The notes beneath the pieces are model-generated. The model did no database searches and was not told the DNA's origin. It saw only the letters and a program-made list of their open reading frames with translations. DNA of 64,000 nucleotides from Flavobacteriaceae bacterium MAR_2009_75 (GTDB taxonomy: Bacteria > Bacteroidota > Bacteroidia > Flavobacteriales > Flavobacteriaceae), in assembly GCA_002813285.1 (NCBI GenBank), contig PHTZ01000001.1, positions 3,471,501 to 3,535,500 of the forward strand, written 5' to 3'. Made by a program: the position numbers and the translations under genes. Shown piece by piece: positions 15,412 through 24,558 of this stretch (the first letter of the stretch is position 1; each line of letters starts with the position of its first letter).

Positions 15412-18162
15412 ATGCAATCTCTCAACCATATACCGCTACTATTCCTTTTCGGTCTGTTTTTCACTCTATTGTCATGCAACAGCACCAAATCTGAAGATGT
15501 TATTAATATTGGGTTCTCGCAAGCTATGAGCAACGACGATTGGCGAAAGTCAATGAACGATGCTATGAGATTACAGGCTTCTCTTAACCCTAAAGTTAAT
15601 CTTGTAATTAAAGATGCAAATTATGAAGTGCAGACACAAATTGATCAAATAGAAGACTTAATCTCCGATAGTCTTGATATTCTCATTGTTTCACCTATTC
15701 AGTCAAAACCGATAACCCCAATTGTTCAGAAGGCATTAAATGCAGGTATTCCAGTATTAGTGGTAGATCGTAAAACTGAAGATGACAAGTATACTGCTTA
15801 TCTCGGTGCCGATAATATTGAGGTGGGTAGAAATGCAGCAAAGGAGATTATTTCGTTAAGTGACAAAAGACCGGCTCGAATCGTTGAAATACGGGGCTTG
15901 GCAGGATCTTCTCCGGCAGAAGAACGAAGTCGAGGTTTTAATGAGATGATCGGTCAATACGATCATCTTCAAATCGTAAAGCGTATTCAAGGCGATTGGG
16001 AAAAGGCGTCAATACAAGAACAATTCAAAAATCTATTATTAGAAGATAATAATATAGATTATGTGTTTGCACATAATGATAGAATGGCAAAGGGTGCATG
16101 GGATGTTGCCGAGAATTTAAATCTTGAAGATTCTATAGCATTCATCGGTGTCGATGGCTTGAGCGGGCCCGATGGAGGAATTCAACTGGTAGAAGAAGGT
16201 TATTTAAAAGCTTCGGTGCTTTATCCTACAGGTGGTGATGAGGCAATAAAGCTAGCGATCCGCATTTTAAACAACGAGCAGGTTCCGAAAAACAATATTC
16301 TATCGACCACGATAATAAATGAGGTGAACGCTGATCTTATGAAAAATCAATTTAACAAATTGAGTAGCCAGCAGCGACAAATAGAAGACCAGCTTAATGC
16401 AATCAAAAAACAGGAAGAACTTTATTATTCGCAGAATAACCTACTGAAGATAACCATGGCGTTATTGGCGATTATTTTGAGTTTAGCGATTTACAGTATT
16501 TATTCCATTTTCGCCATTCAGAAAAAAAACAGTCAATTAGAACTTACCAACAATAAAATAACCGATCAGCGAAACCAGATAGAAAAGATTGCAAAAGAAG
16601 TAAAGGCAAGTAACGAAGCCAAACTAAGTTTTTTCACAGGACTCTCCCACGAATTCAAAACACCGCTGACATTGATTTTGAGCTCTGTGGAGTCAATGCG
16701 AGATGTAGCCCGGGAAAAGGGGGGCAAGTTAAGAGGCGAAGTAGAACTTATTTATAATAACTCAAATCGCCTTCTAAGGCTCATAAATCAACTACTTGAT
16801 TTCAGAAAAATCGAAGATCGGAAGTTTGTTCTAAGAACTACTAAAACAAATCTTTATAATTTTTCCCATAATATTTTTAATGATTTTAGAAGAGAAGCCA
16901 AAAAAAGAAATATTGCATTTAACCTTATTACGAACAATGAACAATTAGAGCTGTATTTAGATAGAAATTTGATGGATAAGGTCTATTTTAATTTCTTGTC
17001 AAATGCTTTTAAGTTTACCCCAGATAATGGTAATATAGATGTAGAAATCAAAGATGACCCAACTGAAAATAGCGTTACCATTCATTTTAAAGACTCTGGT
17101 ATAGGTATTCCGGAAGAAGAGATGGAAAATGTTTTTCAACCCTTTTTCAAGGGCTCGAACAACAGAAAGAACAGTTCAGGGGTAGGATTGCATTTGAGTA
17201 AAGAATTTATAGAAATGCACAAAGGTCAAGTAATCGTTAAATCTTATAAGGGTACCGAATTTATAATAACCTTGAAAAAAGGTAAGGAGCATCTAAAGGA
17301 TGACGATATTGTTACAGACCAAGATTTGGTAGATACCAATATAATCGATTTTTCTTCTGATCATTTGTTGGAAGAGGTTTACTTTAACACCGAACCGGCA
17401 ACCGACAAAGACAAATTTTCAATTCTTATAATTGAAGACAACAAAGACCTCTTGCATTTCTTAAAGAGTAAATTGCAAACAGAGTTTGAAATTATGCTAT
17501 CAGATGGTACGGATGCTATCGAGAAAGCTTTCGATATGGTTCCCGATATCATAATATGTGATGTGAACCTACCAGAAAAAACCGGGTTTGAAATATGTGA
17601 GATTTTGAAAAATGATTTGCGAACTTCACATATACCGACAATTATTCTGACCGCATTAGGCAATAATGAATCTTACTTGAAAGGTTTGCAATCAGGGGCT
17701 GATCTTTACCTTACCAAACCGTTCAGTTATTCCATCTTGATTCAGTCGGTGAAGTCATTAATTTATAATCGTGAGAAATTAAGATATTATTATACCAGTA
17801 ACATCCATAAAATAGAAGACAAAGAATCATTTGGTAACATCGAACAACAATTTGTCAGCAAAATGAATTCGCTGATTATTGACAATTTGGGTGATTCAGA
17901 TTTCTCTGTTGAAACTTTGGCCGAACAACTCAATATATCGAGGGTGCAACTCTACCGTAAAGTTAAGGCGATGATGGGTATTAGTGTTAGTGACTATATT
18001 TCGAATATTAAGTTAGAGAAGGCAAAATCTATGTTGAATACTACAGATTTGAGTGTTTCTGAGATAGCATATTCTACAGGTTTTTCATCTCCCAATTACT
18101 TTTCAACTGCCTTTAAGAACAAATATGGCAGTTCGCCGGCACAATATAAAAAGTCAAAGTAA
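15412..18162 (+). CDS. Hybrid two-component sensor/regulator (periplasmic sugar-binding, kinase, receiver, AraC)
   Basis: One 916-residue polypeptide combines all parts of a two-component system. In order: signal or lipobox segment (1-22), LacI-type periplasmic sugar-binding domain (about 30-310), a transmembrane helix (about 346-369), coiled linker, HisKA with His413 in GLSHEFKTPLT, HATPase with N531 and DSGIGIP (561-567), receiver with Asp717 in IICDVNLPEKTG, and an AraC-type helix-turn-helix (820-916). This is the architecture of the fructose-sensing Bacteroides regulator BT1754, and it sits just before a GH32/SusCD/fructokinase set. Fructose as ligand is therefore likely but inferred. I chose the ATG at 15412 over a TTG one codon earlier. 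LLSC at 19-22 resembles a lipobox. Confidence 0.93.
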   Translation: MQSLNHIPLLFLFGLFFTLLSCNSTKSEDVINIGFSQAMSNDDWRKSMNDAMRLQASLNPKVNLVIKDANYEVQTQIDQIEDLISDSLDILIVSPIQSKPITPIVQKALNAGIPVLVVDRKTEDDKYTAYLGADNIEVGRNAAKEIISLSDKRPARIVEIRGLAGSSPAEERSRGFNEMIGQYDHLQIVKRIQGDWEKASIQEQFKNLLLEDNNIDYVFAHNDRMAKGAWDVAENLNLEDSIAFIGVDGLSGPDGGIQLVEEGYLKASVLYPTGGDEAIKLAIRILNNEQVPKNNILSTTIINEVNADLMKNQFNKLSSQQRQIEDQLNAIKKQEELYYSQNNLLKITMALLAIILSLAIYSIYSIFAIQKKNSQLELTNNKITDQRNQIEKIAKEVKASNEAKLSFFTGLSHEFKTPLTLILSSVESMRDVAREKGGKLRGEVELIYNNSNRLLRLINQLLDFRKIEDRKFVLRTTKTNLYNFSHNIFNDFRREAKKRNIAFNLITNNEQLELYLDRNLMDKVYFNFLSNAFKFTPDNGNIDVEIKDDPTENSVTIHFKDSGIGIPEEEMENVFQPFFKGSNNRKNSSGVGLHLSKEFIEMHKGQVIVKSYKGTEFIITLKKGKEHLKDDDIVTDQDLVDTNIIDFSSDHLLEEVYFNTEPATDKDKFSILIIEDNKDLLHFLKSKLQTEFEIMLSDGTDAIEKAFDMVPDIIICDVNLPEKTGFEICEILKNDLRTSHIPTIILTALGNNESYLKGLQSGADLYLTKPFSYSILIQSVKSLIYNREKLRYYYTSNIHKIEDKESFGNIEQQFVSKMNSLIIDNLGDSDFSVETLAEQLNISRVQLYRKVKAMMGISVSDYISNIKLEKAKSMLNTTDLSVSEIAYSTGFSSPNYFSTAFKNKYGSSPAQYKKSK

Positions 18163-18260
18163 CATTTCTTCTAAATTTTGCACACCTGCCCGTATCAAAA
18201 TTGTATGTTGTGTAACCTGAGTATAATTATATGCTTTGTTCAATAGTTAAACTTTTGACT

Positions 18261-18307
18261 TAACACGCTGTGTGTTAGTGAATTAGTTAAAAACGTCTTC
18301 TGTGTTA
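18261..18307. promoter_or_regulatory. Repeated GTGTTA half-sites, candidate hybrid-regulator operator
   Basis: TAACAC at 18261-18266 and GTGTTA at 18272-18277 form an inverted pair. A further TGTGTTA copy at 18301-18307 repeats TGTGTTA at 18271 after 30 bases. They precede the first structural gene of the fructan operon by 87-133 bases. The assignment is tentative because the half-sites are short. Confidence 0.38.
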
Positions 18308-18393
18308 ACGTAATCATAACAAATTAATACATCAGTAAAATAGATATCTAATTTTTGCGAATACTTTAGTCTCGACACTAGATTATTTGCAAT

Positions 18394-19785
18394 ATGAAAA
18401 AAATATGGGTTTGGTCTATAACGGCAGCTTTAGCTGGGTTTTTATTTGGGTTTGATACAGTAGTTATATCTGGTGCTGATAAAAAGCTTCAGATATTATG
18501 GAACTCATCAGATGTTTTTCATGGTACTATTGTTATGGCCATGGCCCTTTGGGGAACTGTAGTTGGTGCTCTTTTGGGGGGTATACCTACTAATAGGATA
18601 GGCCGTAAAAATACGTTGATCGCCATTGGGGTGTTATACACTATATCTGCCTTAGGATCTGCCCTCGCAAACGATCCAATAACATTTGCCTTATTTCGAT
18701 TTTTGGGTGGTTTGGGTGTAGGGGCTTCGACCATAGCAGCTCCGGCATATATATCTGAAATTGCGCCTTCTGGAGACCGTGGTAAATTGGTAGGTCTTTA
18801 CCAGTTCAATATTGTATTCGGCATATTAGTCGCTTTCCTTTCGAATTACCTTTTAAGTGATATAGGTGTGAATGCTTGGCGTTATATGTTGGGGGTCGAG
18901 GCTATTCCTGCGTTACTATACACTTTGTTCGTGTTTAGTGTACCAAAAAGTCCACGTTGGCTTTTGACTAAAATGAGAACCAGTGAGGCGCGCAGGGTAC
19001 TAAGTGTAATCAATCCTGAGGGTGATATCGAAAAATTGATGCTTGACATCAAAATTGAAAATGATAGCTCATCGCTGACCGAGAACATTTTTATTAAAAA
19101 ATATAGGTTTCCGGTTCTTTTGGCATTCTTAGTCGCATTTTTCAATCAGCTTTCGGGTATAAACGCCTTTCTGTACTATGCACCAAGAATTTTTGAAGAG
19201 GCGGGATTAGGGGAGAGCACCGCTCTATTAAGTAGTATTGGTATTGGTGTGACCAATTTGATTTTTACGCTCTTAGGTATAGTGCTAATTGACCGTTTAG
19301 GTAGAAAACAGCTAATATATATTGGTTCAATTGGTTATATAATTTCTTTGAGTTTAGTGGCATGCGCGTTTTTCTTTAACTGGCAAGGCCTGTCGGTCCC
19401 TATTTTTCTATTCATTTTTATAGCCTCCCATGCTATTGGCCAAGGTGCCGTTATTTGGGTGTTTATTTCAGAAATATTTCCTAATCATCTTCGCGGTAGT
19501 GGGCAAGCCTTTGGCAGTTCGGTGCACTGGGTGCTGGCAGCAATTATTCCTTCTTTAATACCGGTTTTATTTACCTCTATCGGTGCGGGAACAGTGTTTG
19601 CGTTCTTTGCGATAATGATGGTGCTACAGTTGTTCTTCGTCATATTTCTTATGCCTGAAACTAAAGGTAAATCACTTGAAGAATTAAGTAAGAACCTTAT
19701 CAAGTCACGTTCTGAACGAAAAAAATCATTGAACATGACAGACTCTGAATCTAAAGCGAACCAAAAAATAGAATACACACAATGA
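18394..19785 (+). CDS. MFS sugar porter, probable fructose importer
   Basis: A 463-residue inner-membrane transporter of the sugar porter branch of the major facilitator superfamily, with about twelve membrane helices. Family signatures are present in both halves: TNRIGRKNTL after helix 2, VPKSPRWLL before the central loop, DRLGRKQL after helix 8 and MPETKGKSLEEL at the end. It is the first structural gene of the fructan operon and overlaps the GH32 gene by four bases (ATGA). Context mirrors BT1758 in the Bacteroides levan locus, so import of fructose, probably with H+, is the most likely role. The substrate is inferred from neighbours. Confidence 0.9.
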   Translation: MKKIWVWSITAALAGFLFGFDTVVISGADKKLQILWNSSDVFHGTIVMAMALWGTVVGALLGGIPTNRIGRKNTLIAIGVLYTISALGSALANDPITFALFRFLGGLGVGASTIAAPAYISEIAPSGDRGKLVGLYQFNIVFGILVAFLSNYLLSDIGVNAWRYMLGVEAIPALLYTLFVFSVPKSPRWLLTKMRTSEARRVLSVINPEGDIEKLMLDIKIENDSSSLTENIFIKKYRFPVLLAFLVAFFNQLSGINAFLYYAPRIFEEAGLGESTALLSSIGIGVTNLIFTLLGIVLIDRLGRKQLIYIGSIGYIISLSLVACAFFFNWQGLSVPIFLFIFIASHAIGQGAVIWVFISEIFPNHLRGSGQAFGSSVHWVLAAIIPSLIPVLFTSIGAGTVFAFFAIMMVLQLFFVIFLMPETKGKSLEELSKNLIKSRSERKKSLNMTDSESKANQKIEYTQ

Positions 19786-21386
19786 GCTCATTAAAAAATA
19801 TTACCAGTTTGATCCTGATTCTTATAGCAGTTCTGAACTGTAAAGAAAATCCGGAAAAAAATACAGATGAAATGAATACTGATAAGGTCAATGTTGCAAG
19901 TTCTGAGGAATCTCTCTATAGACCTAATTTTCATTTTACGCCAAAGAAAAATTGGATGAACGATCCCAATGGAATGTTCTATTATAACAATTATTACCAT
20001 TTATATTTTCAACACTATCCTGATGATAATGTATGGGGTCCAATGCATTGGGGTCATGCGACAAGTACCGATATGGTTACGTGGAAAGAACAACCCATAG
20101 CCCTTTACCCTGATGAGTTGGGATATATTTTTTCGGGCAGCGCAGTGGTAGATATCGATAATACTTCCGGATTCGGTAAAGATGGAAAGGTGCCCATCGT
20201 TGCTATGTTTACCTATCATGATCCGAAAAAGGCTGAAGCTAAAAAAACAGATGTAGAATCCCAAGGCATAGCATTTTCTTTAGATGAAGGTCTTACCTGG
20301 ACCAAGTATGAGGATAATCCCGTGATTAAAAATGCCGGTGATAGAGATTTTCGGGACCCAAAAGTTATGTGGGACACCGAACGCCGACAGTGGGTCATGG
20401 TATTGGCAGCGGGGCAGAAAACAATATTCTACAGCTCTACGAATCTAAAGGACTGGAAACGTCTTTCAGCCTTTGGGGAAGGAATCGGAAACCATAATGG
20501 TGTGTGGGAGTGTCCTGACCTTTTTCCGCTTACGGTTCAAGGTACCAACGAACAAAAATGGGTGCTGTTGGTCAGTATAAATCCTGGAGGTCCGAACGGC
20601 GGTAGCGCAACTCAATACTTTATAGGTGATTTTGATGGTACGCAGTTTTCTATCGATCCAGAATTTGAAAAGGCAATAAATAACAATCATGATTTTTGGG
20701 TAGACCTTGGTAAAGACAACTATGCAGGGGTTACCTGGTCAAATATTGAAACCTCTGATGGTGCTAAGCTTTTTATGGGTTGGATGTCTAACTGGCAATA
20801 CGCTAATCAAGTGCCTACTGAATCATGGCGAAGTGCGATGACCGTCGCTCGTGAAATGCGCTTGGTGAAAGAGGGCGGCACCCACAGATTGGCTTTTGTG
20901 CCGACCGAAAAAATAAAGGGTTATCGTGGAAAGAAGTTCAAAGAGTCCGAAATAGTAGTTAAAGAAGATACCAAAATCATCGATAGTGAAAATGTTGACT
21001 TGTCTAGCGCAGAAATTATTTTTAATGTTTCTGAATTGAATAGCGACCTGAATTTTACCCTTTCAAATTCGCAAGGAGACGAGCTCTCATTTGGATACAC
21101 CATTGCCGACAAGAGCTTTTATATAGACCGTTCGAACTCAGGCAAAACGGATTTTTCAAAAGACTTCGCCAATAAAAAATCTACAGCAGTAAGAATTTCA
21201 GATTCATCTAATCTGTCTGGTCGGATTTTATTGGATAAAACGTCGATAGAGATGTTTTTTGACAACGGACTAAATGTTATTACCGAGGTGTTCTTTCCTA
21301 ATTCTCCTTTCGAAAAATTGATTCTCGATTCAGAAAAGGAAACAACTCTTGACCATTTAGAAATACATGAATTAATAATTAACTAA
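19782..21386 (+). CDS. GH32 fructan-degrading lipoprotein
   Basis: This glycoside hydrolase of family 32 releases fructose from fructans or sucrose. The 534-residue protein starts with a lipoprotein signal (VLNC, Cys20), so it is anchored in a membrane, probably at the cell surface. The five-bladed propeller carries the nucleophile Asp61 in NWMNDPNG, the transition-state motif RDP at 191-193 and the acid/base Glu243 in ECPD. A C-terminal beta-sandwich (about 365-534) completes the enzyme. It is the only GH32 in this locus. Exo-acting beta-fructosidase is more likely than endo-levanase, but motif inspection alone cannot decide this or the linkage preference. SusC follows after 14 bases. Confidence 0.94.
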   Translation: MSSLKNITSLILILIAVLNCKENPEKNTDEMNTDKVNVASSEESLYRPNFHFTPKKNWMNDPNGMFYYNNYYHLYFQHYPDDNVWGPMHWGHATSTDMVTWKEQPIALYPDELGYIFSGSAVVDIDNTSGFGKDGKVPIVAMFTYHDPKKAEAKKTDVESQGIAFSLDEGLTWTKYEDNPVIKNAGDRDFRDPKVMWDTERRQWVMVLAAGQKTIFYSSTNLKDWKRLSAFGEGIGNHNGVWECPDLFPLTVQGTNEQKWVLLVSINPGGPNGGSATQYFIGDFDGTQFSIDPEFEKAINNNHDFWVDLGKDNYAGVTWSNIETSDGAKLFMGWMSNWQYANQVPTESWRSAMTVAREMRLVKEGGTHRLAFVPTEKIKGYRGKKFKESEIVVKEDTKIIDSENVDLSSAEIIFNVSELNSDLNFTLSNSQGDELSFGYTIADKSFYIDRSNSGKTDFSKDFANKKSTAVRISDSSNLSGRILLDKTSIEMFFDNGLNVITEVFFPNSPFEKLILDSEKETTLDHLEIHELIIN

Positions 21387-21400
21387 AACTCGCTTAAATT

Positions 21401-24400
21401 ATGAAAATGAAATTCTTATTTTTCCTATGGGTGTTAGTGCCCATTGGCCTTGTGGCACAAGAACGGATTACGGGAACAGTTACTTCGGCTGATGACGGCA
21501 TGCCATTGCCCGGGGCTACGGTTCTCGTTGTAGGTACAACCAATGGTACAACCACAGATTTTGATGGTAATTACACCTTGCAAGAGGTGCCCACCGATGC
21601 GACGATTGCGTTTAGCTATATCGGTTTCACCAAACAAGAGATAGCGGTAAATGGGCAGGCAGTAGTGAACGCTGCACTAATAGCCGATGCACAACTGTTA
21701 GATGAGGTGGTTCTTACGGGTTACGCTGTTGAGAAAAAGGCTGATCTTACCGGAGCGATTACAGTGGTCGATATGGGGCCGGTGGAAGGTCAAAGTTTAA
21801 GTTCAGGTAACGCCATGCAGGCTATGCAAGGCCGAGTGCCTGGGTTATTTGTCGAAAAATCGGGCGACCCTACTGGGGCGTCAAGCCGAATATTGATCCG
21901 TGGTGTGACGACATTGGGCAATAACGACCCTCTGTATGTCATCGATGGGGTGCCTACCGTAAGGGCCGAGGTATTCTCAAGTTTAAACCCGAGCGTAATC
22001 GAATCGGTTCAAGTGCTAAAAGATGCTTCTGCCTCGTCGATATATGGGGCAAGGGCCGGTAACGGGGTTATTATTGTAACCACTAAAAATCGGGCTAAGG
22101 GCATCGAAGATGGAGAGAAATTGAGCATTACCATCAATTCGAATGTGTCGGTCTTATCTGAAAAGAAACAGCGCTACGATATGTTGAATGCGCAACAGAG
22201 GGGAGAAGCCGTTTGGCAAGCTTCCGTAAATGACGGTGCCGACCCAAATGCCGGTTATGGTGAAATTTACAATTTTGATTGGAACGGTGATTTTAATAAT
22301 CCTGTACTAAACAGTGTGAGCATTCAACCTTTTGTCGGTGGCGATACGAGCGTACCGGCCGGAGATACCGATTGGCAAGATGAGACCTATAAAACCGGAT
22401 TTCTCTATAACAACGATGTAAGTGTTTCAGGGGGTACCGATAAATCTTTTCATGTGCTGAACTTGGGCTATTTGAAGAACACGGGTATTCTTAAACATAC
22501 GGGTTATGAAAGGTACACGGCTAAATTAAATTCTAATTTCAACCTCTTCAATAAAAAGCTTAAGGTCGGGATCAACACACAGTTCTCTACATCTGATGAA
22601 ACTTTGGCATCGCTTGATGTAGGTAGTGCTCCAACTCCCGGATTGGCAATAACCATGGCACCGACCATTCCACTTAGAGATAGTAACGGTGAATTTGCTG
22701 GTCCTCTCGGAGGGGGTTATTCCGACCGAAATAACCCAGTTCTTATGCAATTTCTGAACAGATGGGATAATACTGAGCGTACGTCTATTTTCGGTAACGT
22801 CTTCGCAGAGTGGAAGATTGTAGACAATTTGGTTTTCAGAACAAGTGTTGGTCTTGATTTCAATGATTTCAAACGAAAGGATATTGAAACAACCGTAAGT
22901 AATGGCTTTATTACAAGAGGAAATAATAGGCTTATAATGGATACCAACAAATTCACTAGCCTAATTTTCACCAATACTCTAAATTACAATGTAGAATTGG
23001 GCAAGCATAGAATAGGAGCCCTTCTTGGTACCGAATCGGTCAAGAACGATTTTGATAGCGTTTTTGCCTCGGCCGATGACTTTGCCGTAGAAACGGAATC
23101 TTATTTTGTTTTAGGTGCTGCAACAGGGGCGAGAACGTCAAACGGTAATTCTACTGGTAGTAGATTACTCTCTCAGTTCGGAAAATTCAATTATGCTTAT
23201 GATGATAGATATTTAGCCTCGTTTACCCTAAGAAGAGATGGTTCATCTCGGTTTGGTCCCAATAACCGATATGGTATTTTTCCTGCTGCAACCGTAGGTT
23301 GGAGAATTAGCGAAGAAGCTTTTCTGGCCGATAGTGAAATGATCACTAATTTAAAACTACGGGCTGGTTACGGTGAAGTAGGTAACCAGAATATTGGTGA
23401 TTTGGCACGTTTCGGAATTTTTGAGTCTCGCTATGGTGTCAATGAAGTACAGTTTACACCTGGTTTCTTCGAAATTTATTACAACGTAGGTACTGCCTAC
23501 GATTTGAACGGAAACAACGGAGGTACTCTTCCATCTGGCTTTGTATCGACCCAAGCGGCCAACCCCGACCTTAAATGGGAGACCACCAAAGAGTGGAACA
23601 TTGGGGTTGATTTCAGTTTGTTCAACAATATAGTAGGATCGTTCGATTACTTTACCAGAGAAACTTCTGATATTTTGACAACGCCCCCAATTGCATCTGC
23701 AATAGGGGAGGGTCAGCAAAGAGTACTAAACGGTGCAACTATTGAAAACAAGGGGTGGGAGCTTTCATTAGCTTACGCCAAGAGTTACGACAATGGTTTC
23801 AATTTTGGGATTTCGACCAATTTTGGTGCATTCAAGGACAAAATAACCCAACTACCGGAAGAAGTAAGACCCGCTTTTCCGGGTACGGCAGAAAATAGCA
23901 TCATCGGTAGATCGCAATTTTCAATTTTTGGATATAAGACCGATGGATTGTTTCAGAGCCAAGCAGATGTTGAGTCATCGGCAGACCAAGTAGGCGCACG
24001 ACCTGGAGGACTCAAATTTCAAGATTTGAACAATGATGGTACCATCAATGCTCAAGATAGAGATTTTATCGGTACAATCTTACCTGATTTAGAATACGGG
24101 ATTCGGGTAGACCTTGGTTACAAGAATTTTGATTTTTCTGTATTTGGTTCAGGTGTTTCGGGTAGAATAGGTCAAGACCCCTATATCTTTTGGAACAACT
24201 TCGTACAAGGTAGGGAGAATGCCGGTTTGGGTGTGCTTAATTCTTGGACACCAAGTAATACCGATACAGAAATTCCATCTCTTTCTTTAGCGTTTAACGA
24301 TACGAGGGTATCTGATTATCTATATAGAAATAACTCTTATTTCAAGATAAGAAACCTGCAATTCGGATATTCTTTGCCTAATGAAATTATTGAAAAATGG

Positions 24401-24553
24401 GGTGGCATGACCGGATTTCGCATCTACTTTCAAGGAGAGAACCTTTTCTGGTTCACACCCGACGATTATATCGGTTCCGATCCAGAAAGAACTGATGTAA
24501 ATGCAATTCCCGTTCCAACGGTACTATCATTAGGTTTAAATCTGAACTTCTAA
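21401..24553 (+). CDS. SusC-family TonB-dependent receptor of the fructan locus
   Basis: This is the outer membrane channel that imports oligosaccharides captured by its SusD lid. The 1050-residue protein has a signal peptide ending at LVAQ (about residue 20), a carboxypeptidase-regulatory-like domain with LPGATVLVVGTTNGTTTDFDG, and a SusC plug with IRGVTTLGNNDPLYVIDGV and SASSIYGARAGNGVIIVTT. A long barrel follows. No N-terminal STN domain is present, in keeping with control by a hybrid sensor rather than sigma/anti-sigma signalling. susD starts five bases after its stop. Fructan or fructo-oligosaccharide transport is inferred from the adjacent GH32 and fructokinase genes. Confidence 0.94.
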   Translation: MKMKFLFFLWVLVPIGLVAQERITGTVTSADDGMPLPGATVLVVGTTNGTTTDFDGNYTLQEVPTDATIAFSYIGFTKQEIAVNGQAVVNAALIADAQLLDEVVLTGYAVEKKADLTGAITVVDMGPVEGQSLSSGNAMQAMQGRVPGLFVEKSGDPTGASSRILIRGVTTLGNNDPLYVIDGVPTVRAEVFSSLNPSVIESVQVLKDASASSIYGARAGNGVIIVTTKNRAKGIEDGEKLSITINSNVSVLSEKKQRYDMLNAQQRGEAVWQASVNDGADPNAGYGEIYNFDWNGDFNNPVLNSVSIQPFVGGDTSVPAGDTDWQDETYKTGFLYNNDVSVSGGTDKSFHVLNLGYLKNTGILKHTGYERYTAKLNSNFNLFNKKLKVGINTQFSTSDETLASLDVGSAPTPGLAITMAPTIPLRDSNGEFAGPLGGGYSDRNNPVLMQFLNRWDNTERTSIFGNVFAEWKIVDNLVFRTSVGLDFNDFKRKDIETTVSNGFITRGNNRLIMDTNKFTSLIFTNTLNYNVELGKHRIGALLGTESVKNDFDSVFASADDFAVETESYFVLGAATGARTSNGNSTGSRLLSQFGKFNYAYDDRYLASFTLRRDGSSRFGPNNRYGIFPAATVGWRISEEAFLADSEMITNLKLRAGYGEVGNQNIGDLARFGIFESRYGVNEVQFTPGFFEIYYNVGTAYDLNGNNGGTLPSGFVSTQAANPDLKWETTKEWNIGVDFSLFNNIVGSFDYFTRETSDILTTPPIASAIGEGQQRVLNGATIENKGWELSLAYAKSYDNGFNFGISTNFGAFKDKITQLPEEVRPAFPGTAENSIIGRSQFSIFGYKTDGLFQSQADVESSADQVGARPGGLKFQDLNNDGTINAQDRDFIGTILPDLEYGIRVDLGYKNFDFSVFGSGVSGRIGQDPYIFWNNFVQGRENAGLGVLNSWTPSNTDTEIPSLSLAFNDTRVSDYLYRNNSYFKIRNLQFGYSLPNEIIEKWGGMTGFRIYFQGENLFWFTPDDYIGSDPERTDVNAIPVPTVLSLGLNLNF

Positions 24554-24558
24554 AAAAA

